Shown here: in pieces, positions 40,487-50,200 of the stretch | How positions within the stretch are numbered: the first letter of the stretch is position 1 | How the letters are laid out: each line of letters begins with the position of its first letter | DNA from: Heliopora coerulea | Taxonomy: Eukaryota; Cnidaria; Anthozoa; Scleralcyonacea; Helioporidae | NCBI GenBank assembly: GCA_030142905.1 | Contig: JASJOG010000045.1 | Span: 1,156,501 to 1,220,500, forward strand | Length of the DNA: 64,000 bases | Direction: 5' to 3' | Position numbers and translations under genes: made by a program | Notes under the pieces: generated by a model | What the model was told of the DNA's origin: nothing | The model's database searches: none | The model's input: the letters and a program-made list of their open reading frames with translations, nothing else

Positions 40487-40774
40487 TTAGTTGAAAATAC
40501 GCAAGAGTTGCAGGTTTATACGCCATTTTTCTTTTTTATTGATGTTTTGCATTGGAAAAAGTACGTCTTTTACTTCCCTCTTCTCGTTCTTCTTTTGACA
40601 AAACTTGCACAAGGTTTGCTTTTCGAATTTTGTTTTATGTATTGTATTTTCCGATATTTGGTCAGCGATAAAACAGCAGAATTCATTCATGTTTTCTTTG
40701 TTTACTTCGTCGGTTTCATAATTCGTTTCTTCTTCGTCACCAAAGTCTTGTACCTCGGGATGAATACTTAGCAT
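40487..40774 (-). pseudogene. Crypton-like protein N-terminal fragment, copy 2
   Basis: 95-codon minus-strand frame, about 93% identical to the copy at 36926-37213. Intact length in both copies suggests either recent duplication or selection on this exon. Confidence 0.5.
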
Positions 40775-41709
40775 AAACCCTTATCATAGCAGATCTTAAA
40801 GACATTTGTAACCAACATTGAGGTAACGTATAATTTATCAATTTTTTAAGTAAAAAAAATGTCAGAAAAATATTCAATCATGAGCTGTCCGTAATGCTGG
40901 TATCCGTTTGATAACCTACGAGAATGCTCCATTTTAAGACGGGAAGTCTAGTCATCTAATAAAACAATCTTTCTTTAAGGCAAAATGAGTGACATGTCTA
41001 ATTGGAAAACGACACGAATTACCATAAACCCACAAATAATTCAGGGTATTGAGCCTATCATTCGTTGTTTAATAATTTAATTCTAAGGGTGGACGTCTTA
41101 CCAGTTGTTAAGCCGTTGAACGTTATTCTCACCGAACTTTTTGTTTTAATAAAGCAGAATTGAAATTTTAAACGTAAATATGACTATAAGGAGTTTAAAT
41201 ATAAAATAATTTCCAGTTTGGATTGTTGTTTATTTGCGGCCAAATTCTGTGTGGATTCTTTTTTTACATGTCCTCTTCCAGTTATAGTCAGGAGGATTTG
41301 TCTTTTTGAGAATTTTGAAAAATTATCATTGTTACTTGGATTCTCAAGAGATATATTGGGAGGGTGGGCGAAGGGTTGTTGCGTGCACGTATCTTTAGTA
41401 AATTACATGAACAGCTGAAGGATTCTTAAAAGTTTCCCCAAAATGGTGGCGTCATTTATGGATTCCGGCGTTCATGGTACCGAATAGTCATCGATATTGC
41501 TGGCTCCGGGTTCGTGTCAACGACCAATGAAATATCCGCTAATTTTCTCTGTAACGGCCCGTTTTACGGAACGAAGCTTTCAAACTAATCAAGTGTTTGA
41601 TACTTCAGGAAGTTTTGGGCAAGGCAATGAACCTAAAAACTCGTTTACTTTCACTGATTCTCAATAATTTGTGGATACTTCCGCATTGTTTTATGTCTTA
41701 TTTGCTAAA

Positions 41710-41740
41710 CTTTCGTCCCGTTTGCCAGGGACGTCTTCAG
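41710..41740 (-). ncRNA. hammerhead-like core in a PLE-type fragment
   Basis: Minus-strand CTGAAGA, C, GTCCC/GGGAC stem II (five perfect pairs, loop TGGCAAAC), GAAAG. It has the same spacing as the cores at 23450 and 51454. No PLE coding sequence was seen next to it. Confidence 0.52.
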
Positions 41741-41907
41741 AGTATAATTGTTTGTATTTGAAAACGTCAACTGATTTTGCAAACAAAATATTCCTATGTG
41801 GTACGTGATTATGTGACTACGTTATACAAAGCCGTCATTGACTGTTCACGTAATGATAATTTATTTAAAAGAATTTCATTTCAAACTAAATAGAATTATT
41901 TTCACAG

Positions 41908-42087
41908 AATTATTTTCGATGTGCCGCCAATAGACCGAATGCTGTATAAAATATATCAACCGGAAAGACAAAACCTGTTAACTACTAAATTTTATGGAGA
42001 TAAAGGAAGAGTTAAGAGGATTATATTTCAGTTGCCTGACGATTGCCTTGTGCATGAAACTCTGAGTAGTAGCGAACTTATTTTAAG
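41908..42087 (+). CDS. candidate exon of a TGF-beta-like ligand gene (propeptide part)
   Basis: 180 nt open in one frame only, bordered by ATTTTCACAG and donor AAG|GTAATA, phase 2 at both ends. It reads IIFDVPPIDRMLYKIYQPER, then VKRIIFQLPDDCLVHETLSS and SELILR. VxxLIFxLxxIPxxExVxxAELRLxR is the strand pattern of TGF-beta superfamily propeptides, and PPxxMLxIY fits the preceding helix. Family assignment is by eye and weak. The signal-peptide exon and the mature cystine-knot exon were not found. It is unrelated to the flanking ZIP genes. Confidence 0.38.
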
Positions 42088-42164
42088 GTAATATTCATTT
42101 ATGTATAAGCGCTCTAGTGTATGGTATCGAGCACTCTCTTTCTACCAATTATACATATTTTTTG

Positions 42165-42395
42165 AAATTTATATGTTAGATGTATGAGAGGCTGGAAATA
42201 TCTGGAGATGATAGATGAAGGATCGTCAAGCCCCATCCTCAGAAAAACGATTTCTGAGCCCAATATGGGGATCGAACCCGCAACCTTCTGATGACCGGTG
42301 AGACGCCCTAACCATTGAGCTACCAAGACTCAGATGGAAAGCCAAGGTGCAAGTTCGACATATATGTGCGACCTAAGCGGAATAATAATGATATA
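42165..42395 (-). repeat. tRNA-derived SINE, copy 1 of a tandem pair
   Basis: The minus strand has a tRNA-like head with A-box-like GGTAGCTCAATGGTTAG and B-box GGTTCGATCCCC (about 42272-42335). The tail reads GGCTCAGAAATCG...TCGTCAAGCCC, with a shared end ATTTATATGTTAGATGTATG. Pol III box spacing fits a SINE. The tail motif TTCTGAGCCC recurs in copies at 42399, 58430 and 63670. Confidence 0.72.
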
Positions 42396-42565
42396 GATGA
42401 AATTTATATGTTAGATGTATGAATGCTTGGAATTATCTTGAGACGATAGATGAACGATCGTCAAGCCGCATCCTCAAAAAAAAAAAAAAAAACCCGATTT
42501 CTGAGCCCCAGAAGGGAATCGAACCCTCATCAACACGTTAGAACGTCTCACCAGTCATTATATAT
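42396..42565 (-). repeat. tRNA-derived SINE, copy 2 of a tandem pair
   Basis: Immediately adjacent, same orientation. It has the same 3' end (ATTTATATGTTAGATGTATG), an A-rich run (about 42476-42493) and a diverged B box (GGGTTCGATTCCC on the minus strand). It is 5'-truncated at a short (TA)n. Confidence 0.6.
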
Positions 42566-42970
42566 ATATATATTAAGCAAATGCTTCTTAATGAATCCCC
42601 TGGTTCTATAATGAACGTCAATCAAGAGTGTAAAGTAGGGAAAACACATTATATGTACACAGATGTTGAAAAAATATTTACCAGGAGATATCAATCAGTG
42701 GATGAAGGTCATGCAAACATTAGGAAACAAGGACAGCAGGTTTGAACATGTGTATGTGTTTCCCATTACACGAATTTTATCGCGGGAAGCGAATTTTTCT
42801 TTTGTCCCATTGGCTCTCGGCTGTAGTTAATGATAATCCTATTCAATTTACCTAAGGGCCGATTTACACGATACGATTCTCGCATGCAATTGTTTATCCT
42901 GGGGCATGTAATCTTGTCTGAAAGGCCCAATTTCTGCTTTCAATTCACTCACTAATGTAGCAATACGTGC
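42566..42970. other. spacer, nothing recognised
   Basis: Non-coding stretch between the SINEs and the antisense LINE, in the intron between the candidate TGF-beta-like exons. No feature was seen. Confidence 0.35.
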
Positions 42971-42975
42971 ATGAG

Positions 42976-45900
42976 ACTTTATTATTATTTATTATTATTA
43001 TTAAAACTTTATTTCACGAGGGTAGCACTTAATAGCCGTAGGCTAATAAAGTTGTGGCCCTCAAAATCAATATACAATATAATACAAACAATTACAATAA
43101 AACTAAGTTAAAAATTATACTATATACTAAAATGTTCTAAATACTCTTGTTCTTTAAAAATCTTATTCCACATATTAATCTTAAAACATTTCAATGAATC
43201 GACTTTCCTAATATATAAAGGCACACTGTTCCATAGTCTCGTGGAGGTTACTGAAAAGGAACGACCACCTTCAGTCTCTCGCTTATATTTCGGACAAATG
43301 GCATTATAATTAGCATAGCGCGTTCTTCTAGTGTGTTGTCTATTATTTATTAATAAAAGTTCTTCAAGATAGCTTGGAACAGAGCTATGAATAAGTTTAT
43401 GCAAAATTGCGCATTTATCTATTTTACATTGTTCATAGAAAGGTATCCAGGCCAACTTATTAAATAAAACTACTGAAGGAGCATGACGGTCGGCATATAA
43501 AATTACTCGAGCAGCCCGTTTCTGTAGCTTCATAACCTTAATTAGAAGATCCCTATTACAAGAGAACCAGATGACACTAGCATAGCTAATAACAGGACGA
43601 ATAATAGCATCATAATACAACAACCGTTGTTCTAACGGTAAAAAGGCCCTGATTTTTCTCAGTACTGCTATGCGTGAGGCGAGCTTTTTACAAAGATTTT
43701 CTACATGACAATCAAATGTAAGAGTACTATTAATTGTCAACCCTAAGAGTGTTGCACATTCTACATTTTCAAGCCTCTTGTTTCCCATTGCAACCGTAAA
43801 TTTATTGTTGACCTTGGAGGCCAGCCTTTTCCCAGTGATCATTAGCAACTTGGATTTTGACTCGTTGATTGGAAGTTTATTGGAGTCAGCCCAGTGGCAT
43901 ATCTCGCTCATTGAGTTATTCAAAGAGCGTTCCAACTGAGATATGTTGTTAACGTCTGCCGAAGCGGTGAGTGTAGTATCGTCTGCATAAAGGTCCACTT
44001 GAGAATTAACATGCAAAGGCAAATCATTAATAAATAGTATAAAAAATACGGGCCCAAAATACTGCCCTGAGGTACCCCATGCTTTACAGTCACTTCACCT
44101 GAAACTACTCCGCGCAGACGAACAACTTGTTTCCTTCCAGATAGGTACGAATGACACCATTTTAACTCCTTATCAATGATACCATAGGCCTCCAATTTCT
44201 TCAACAAAAGATCATGATCAACCATATCGAAAGCCTTACTATAATCAATAAGAACCATGCCTGAGACCTTATTTGTATCCAAATTAAACAGAAGATCATC
44301 AATAATCTTGATGAGAGCAGTCTCAGTACTATGCTTTCTACGAAAACCCGACTGCCTCGAGTATATAAGATTGTTTTCGTGGAGGAAATCGTACAGAGCG
44401 TTATACATATGTCGCTCAATGACTTTCGACAGAAGAGGTAGTACTGAAATTGGACGGTAATTACACCGATCAGTATCTGCACCATTTTTGAGCAGCGGTG
44501 TCACTATGGCAGTTTTCCAGCGCCTAGGGAACTTGCCAGTAGTGAAAGAAAAGTTGATTAGCCTAGCAATACTCGGCACAACAGCTGGAGCGGCAATGCG
44601 CAGGAAACGAGCACCAATCTTATCTATGCCTGCCGCTTTATGAGGACTAATATTCATTATTATTTTGTTGACCTGCGCACTAGTTATAGCGGGAATAGAA
44701 AACGAAACGTCCAGTTCCTTCCTGGATCTAATAAAGTTCTTCAATTTCGACAAGTCTGATGGAATGTGTCGTAGGCCATCTTGCAATATATCCACAAAAG
44801 TGGAGAAATAGGCATTAAACTGTTCAGCCATATCCTTAGAATTATCTATTTCACACCCATTGACTGTCAATTTCTTTATCTCCTTAGTGTTTCTTTTCGA
44901 TCCAGTTAAAGTTTTTATTGTTTTCCAAATTCCCCTACTATTATTTTTGTTCTCCTCAAAAGAATCTTTGAAAAAATCACGCTTAGCTGTACGCAAAACT
45001 GAAACAGTTTTGTTCGTGGCTGTACGATACTTAGCCCAGTCATCAGCATTATTTGAACGCCGCGCCACCTTCAGTAAATAGTCCCTATTGTGAAGCTGCT
45101 TGATTACTGACTTTGTTATCCAAGGAGCCCGAAAGGCCTGTTTGGCTCGCTTTTCACGCCAAGGACAATGTGAATCAATAATGTCGTTAAATATCTCCTC
45201 CCAAGCATACACAATGTCATCAACATCGTCAAATACAAAAGCCGTTTCCCAAGGGGCTCGTTGGAGTGACTGCTTAAACTCCTCTTCTTTAAAATGCTTC
45301 ATGTCACGATACTGAATACGTGTATTGTTGTTACTGCGATTTTCACGAGCATATTTCCGCACGAAGAAAACTGGAAGATGATCAGAAAGTCCAATATCAT
45401 GACTAGTGACCAATTTAATTCGATGAGGCTGGTTGCAATACACGTGATCGAGACATGTCTTGGTGATGGGGCGTGTGATAAAATCAACAAGTTGTTTAAA
45501 ATGCATACTGCAAAGTCCCTTAACAAGTCTGTGTTTATTATAAACCGTTTTCTCCCTGTAATCGATGTTAATATCACCAACGATCACAGTCTCCCTACTC
45601 AGGAAGTGAACCCTTTCCATATTCGCCTCAATACTCAAGTCATCGGCTTTTTTAGACGATGGTGGACGGTAGATACTCCCGATAATGATCGATCGTTTGG
45701 ATTTAAAGGGGTAGATTTCTAGCCAAATCGCCTCGATTTCTTGACTTACTAAGTCAGTTCTTTGTTTTACTGTCACGTCCTGGTTTACAAACGCCATTAC
45801 TCCCCCGCCACCTTTTGATAGCCTTTCTCTGCGATAGATAGTGAAACCCGGCACCATATAAAGTGAATCGGGCACACTAGGCTTTAAGAAAGTCTCGCTT

Positions 45901-45990
45901 GAAAATAAAACATCCAACTGTGGCTTGTCAGAGCTGGAATTTTCATTTAATCTGATACATCAGAACGACCAATTGCATACGACAATCGTA
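42976..45990 (-). mobile_element. near-intact CR1/L2-like LINE, antisense to the surrounding candidate gene
   Basis: On the minus strand: an endonuclease and reverse transcriptase ORF broken by a single frameshift, a 3' end reading TGAAATAAAGTTTTAATAAT, and an (ATT)n tail (plus coordinates about 42976-43005). There is no ORF1 and the 5' edge (about 45990) is truncated inside the endonuclease start. It is much better preserved than the LINE at 4733-10882, so it is younger. Confidence 0.88.
43120..45917 (-). pseudogene. LINE endonuclease-reverse transcriptase with one frameshift
   Basis: The first frame (45917-43920) carries an APE endonuclease (LFSSETFLKP, IVGDINIDY, DHVYCN, LSDHLPV) and an RT ([46 protein letters not shown]). 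One missing base at about 44050, right after GPxxF, shifts the frame. The second frame (44022-43120) resumes with VDLYADDTTLTASADV and continues through the thumb and C-terminal domain (FLPLEQRLLYYDAIIRPVIS). All catalytic residues are present (the RT Asp of DYSKAFD, YADD). Only the frameshift and the 5' truncation prevent activity. Confidence 0.9.
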
Positions 45991-46503
45991 CTGTGTAAAA
46001 GAAATATCAATTCGCGCGAAAAAAAAAATTCGCCTAGGGGACAGCAGCCTTTAGAGTCCGACCTACGTTGGACATGCAGCGCAAAACTAAATAAAGACGT
46101 ATGCACACAGTTCAAAAAACAAGAAGTGAGTAACGTACGTATTATGTATAAAATATTGACGAACAGAACCCAGCATTGTTAGGTATATTATGAGTTGCTT
46201 GGTGGCTCTCGTATTTCCTGAGTTTTGTTTTCAGTCAAGCCTCACTTGTTAAATCATTTTTGTTGGGGCGTTGTGAGACACAACAGGTAGCAAACTTGAG
46301 AAGGTGGAAAACATTGGACATAGTTTTAATCTGAACAGTTTTTCAAGTAAATTAAATTTTTAATACGATAATAAACGTTTAGATACAAATAGTGATGTGA
46401 TCAGACCGGCTTTCGCTCCTCAGAGGCCCCATATTAACAAAAACGATGTGTATCACTTGATATCTATCCGTCCTATCTGTGCTTGAAATAATGCAGGAAA
46501 AAG

Positions 46504-46689
46504 AATTATTGACGTTCTGAAACAATTTGTAATACAAAATCTATCGAAAAACCTTCGTAGTTCTCAGTCTTTAATTTTATCCTCTCTGAATGGCCTGCCT
46601 AACATCATTCGGCTTTATTCGCCAAAGGTTGACATCTGGACAGTAGAGAAAGACAGCTCAGAAGTTTTTCAATTTATACTTGCCGATCT
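46504..46689 (+). CDS. second candidate exon of the TGF-beta-like gene
   Basis: Open frame RIIDVLKQFVIQNLSKNL, then QSLILSSLNGLPNIIRL and VDIWTVEKDSSEVFQFILAD, ending at donor CT|GTAAGG in phase 2. Joined to 41908-42087 the junction gives ELIL-R-IIDVL in frame and places a Trp segment where propeptides have WxxFDVT. The acceptor is weak. The good AG (TAATGCAG at 46496) is out of phase and only AAAAAG at 46503 keeps the frame. It may be a decayed exon. Confidence 0.3.
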
Positions 46690-47035
46690 GTAAGGAAGTA
46701 AAAGTAGAAACCGTCTTGGCAACCAATCACCCCATGTCATTTGGTATACAGAGTCGCGAACGAAGCCATTTACATCGGCGAGCAACTGCAAAGTGGCCAC
46801 CAACTTGCGATCAAGAATGATGCACTCTTACCACTCACAGTACGATTTATAATCATGTTTATTACAAACGTTAAGCCGTACAACGTAAAAAAGTTTACCT
46901 GTATCAATTAGAACATAGAAATAGAAAAAAAATTAATTGCATAAAAGAGTACATAAAAAAGAATATTTAACATCGCCTTTCTTTGGGAATTAGCGAGATT
47001 GGATCCTATACCTTGGACACCACTCAACAGTCATT

Positions 47036-47041
47036 TTTATT
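47036..47041 (-). terminator. candidate polyadenylation signal of ZIP gene B
   Basis: AATAAA on the minus strand, 54 nt after the gene B stop codon. Confidence 0.5.
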
Positions 47042-47095
47042 ATACGTATACAATAATCACGATTAAAAAAAACGTTTCCTTCAAGTACTTGACAG

Positions 47096-47233
47096 TCAAA
47101 CTTGAATTTCCTCCTCGTAATACTCCAGAAGCAACATGAAGGCGAATCCGGTAAGAATTCCTGCATTTTGAAGGATGAATCTTGATGCCTTCGATATTTG
47201 ATTGAACTGAGAGCTGTGCATCAATTCTGGTAA
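47096..47233 (-). CDS. ZIP gene B last exon (TM8, C-terminus)
   Basis: 45 codons plus TGA, acceptor GGTATAG. It reads [20 protein letters not shown], then [20 protein letters not shown] and a short acidic end. Homologous to gene A exon 8. Confidence 0.9.
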   Translation of the reverse strand, partial: LPELMHSSQFNQISKASRFILQNAGILTGFAFMLLLEYYEEEIQV

Positions 47234-50200
47234 CTATACCAACAAACGTAAAAATAACAAACTTTCAATTAAAGTCAATTGTTAGATTTGGGCGCAGCCA
47301 ATGAACCAAAGAATTCCCCAAGTTATGAAGAAAAATTCTTAAACTTCAATTAAAATCGTAGTCAATATATACATTTTAGATCCCTCAGGTCAGTCTGTCC
47401 ATTTCAAATTCTTGAAAATATATATTTACATTGGGCATCGTATGATTATATGTCTGATTAGAGTGCTTAAAATTCGTGCAGAGCCGCGAATTCGAGTCAT
47501 TGCAAATTTCTTAAATTTCTTGAAGATGCACATCCCTATACACTACTCTAATTGTTTCGTGATGTTATAACCGGTCACCTTAATTTACATTAGTTGTTCC
47601 GAGAGGGATGATAAATGTCGAATCTCCCTCAAAATATACGGTAGCAATATTCAAATGTAACAAGGAATGATTGCAACTAGTCGTCTTTCATACAGCATTC
47701 AAAAGTAACGATTGGTTAGAATCTTTTGTAATTGCTATCCTATTCATGGGTGCCATGGGTGTCGGGAAACCTGACTGACCATATGATAAACCGACTGGTT
47801 TTAAATGTTTTGCCAAGGTCGACAATGTAGTTGTAAAACGCTTGGAACAGTTCAATCGTTAAATCGTACGTTTCGTAGCTAGATTAACTTTCAAAGTACA
47901 TGAAACCCATTATTTTTACTTGATGGGACTTATTAACAATGATACTGAGTTTTACCAGATTACGATCAACGTATTATAATAACTACATAATCTATTCACT
48001 TTTTAGAGTAAATCCAAAGGGGAATATGCCTAGGCTTTTATCGATTGTGCTTGCACATTTTTTGTATAATTAGGGAAAACGAGCACATTTTGGCCATTTT
48101 TCGTCGAAGTAGCATTGCCAGCATAACCGGTATATTTTTATAAATTACACAGCACATTACTAGGGCCATAACTCTCCAGTAAGTCACGTTTTGCTTACAC
48201 TGAGTTAATTTTAAAACTTTGTTCAGTCTTGTTAAATTCTGCCTCTTAGTGGGCCTTAGTCTTGGCGCCTGAGATTCAACGGAACTTTAGTTCCGATCCA
48301 GTCCACTCTCCCAAAGTCAAAACAAAATGATTAAATTTAACTGAACTGCTGTTACATGTTTTTTTTAACCTTTCTGTCGATTCAACGAATATTCTTTAAC
48401 GTGATTACTCGCAAGCAAGTGTAATGCAGCAGGGAACTTTTTGAGGTCACTAACTATGATAGCAAGGCATCAGTGCAACTTTGTGTTGTATTTAAAATAT
48501 TGCAGGGGATAGGATGCAATCGAGTAAAAACCAGAGAACGTTGGAAACAATGACATGTTTTGATTTCGTGACTGTATAAAAAACAATCATTTAATTTCAA
48601 CTTTTTATAGGCATTTTGTGAAAAGCAAAATTTCGGAAAAACAAGTATAAGCGTTAAAAATAAGCATAATTTTAGCATAATTTTAGTTAAAAAGATAGCA
48701 GTGCTATTTGTATAATGTGCTACGTTTACTAGCACAATCGATAAAAGCCAAAATATGCCTCCTTTAGCCACCCAGCCAAAGAGCCTTCATTCAATTAAAA
48801 TCATCAGGACCACACATGACAGCAGATTGGTCAACTGCAGGAAATTAAAGAGAATCAGAAACACATTCGTGAGAAAACACACAAATGTGCATCACCCTAT
48901 AATTATGGCAGTGTCGGCCTTTTACACTTGTGAGATAACTTCTTTTTGTCCTTGTGCCGTACAATCTGTAATTCCCTTTTAAGCTTTGTTAGATAAAATA
49001 CAACACCATTTTCAATGAATTCAGTTTCACGTGCATGCAATCTTTAGGAGCATTCTTGGAAGTTAACGGACCCATGGCCGTTGGCACTTGCACTCGGCTT
49101 CTTGAGACATTCAATTACTAGTATCCTTAAATGCCATACTATTGTAAATATACTATAAGATGTGAAGGAGAGCGTTTGATCCAATATCAAAACTCAGTAA
49201 ACATATTATATATCGGCTATTGTGAATTTATACTGAAGGGTTTAGACATTTGAAAATGTTTTTAGTTTGAGTGATCTTGCATGGATTTAGGGGTTTCGCT
49301 GTCCCTCGATTACTTTATCACCTCTACAGGTGCTTCTAATATTACTTCTGTTTCTCTTCAGTCTTCCTCACTGTCATACACTTCTCCCTGGATACGTCTT
49401 TCTCCCTATACTATCTTGCATTCTTATCAAATTTCGCTTTTTCTTTACTCCTAATCTTTCTTCGCTTCTTTTTTTCAGTTCTTTCTTTAGCACACTTTTA
49501 TTTATTGAATATTCCGCTGATAGAACCACTTCCATATTTTGAAATTGAAGGTTTTTTTGTCAAGAGGATGGGATTTGGATACATCATTCTATTTTAAGAG
49601 CGAATGAACATGATGCTTTACTCTGAGGCAAAAGCGAATATCATCCCAATAATTACTTTTGAAACCTTTCAAAGTACTACTCTGGCTTACCATGTCCGTT
49701 AGAGCGATATACAAGAAAAACCCAGCTGTGACAGCAAATACCCATAAATCTACATCATTAATTTCTCCAATTAAGATGCCCAGAATCAGTCCAAGGAAAC
49801 AAGAACAAGCTGAAAGAAAGTTGGCCAAAAGTGCAGATCGTACAGTCATTCCTGCCGACAACAATACGGCAAAGTCCCCTAGTAATTGAGAAAAAAAATA
49901 TACAAGTTCGTAATTTACTGCAGTATGAACAACTGAACAACCTCGACACAACTGTCCAACTCATCATAACAAAGGTAATTGAAACTGGGTTTGTAACTAT
50001 CATTTAATCAGAGTATCCATAGGGAGGTGGCAGCTAGAGGACTCGATCCCGCAAAATATTTTGGATAGGGTGATAACTTCCCGAAAAAAATAACTGCAGT
50101 GTCATAGTTTGTCCATGTCTTCACGGTTATGTAGTGTGTACATTAAACATGTAGCATTGAGTCAAACAGTTCATAATGGACGATACCAGGGAGAAACACG

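Larger units (their letters stand above)
39301..41400 (-). mobile_element. Crypton-like element, copy 2, inverted relative to copy 1
   Basis: Starting at ATCCATGGATTCCGGTCACT (39301) this is the reverse complement of copy 1 from about 38396 leftward to about 36540. It is interrupted by roughly 280 bp not present in copy 1 (about 40930-41215). It lacks the 115-bp flanking repeats of copy 1. Together with copy 1 it forms a 4.9-kb inverted repeat with a 0.9-kb spacer. Confidence 0.72.

Noticed and set aside
42114..42326. 70-codon minus-strand frame (MVAQWLGRLTGHQKVAGSIP)
   Set aside because: It is the translation of the tRNA-derived head of a SINE, not a gene.
42270..42340. A functional tRNA gene on the minus strand
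   Set aside because: The A and B boxes are present, but the cloverleaf is not complete and the unit continues into a SINE tail repeated elsewhere.
48755..48982. 75-codon + strand frame with CEITSFCPC as a mature TGF-beta cystine-knot exon for the 41908/46504 candidate gene
   Set aside because: The cysteine spacing does not match the CxGxC...CC...CxC pattern, and there is no RXXR-plus-Trp-rich start.
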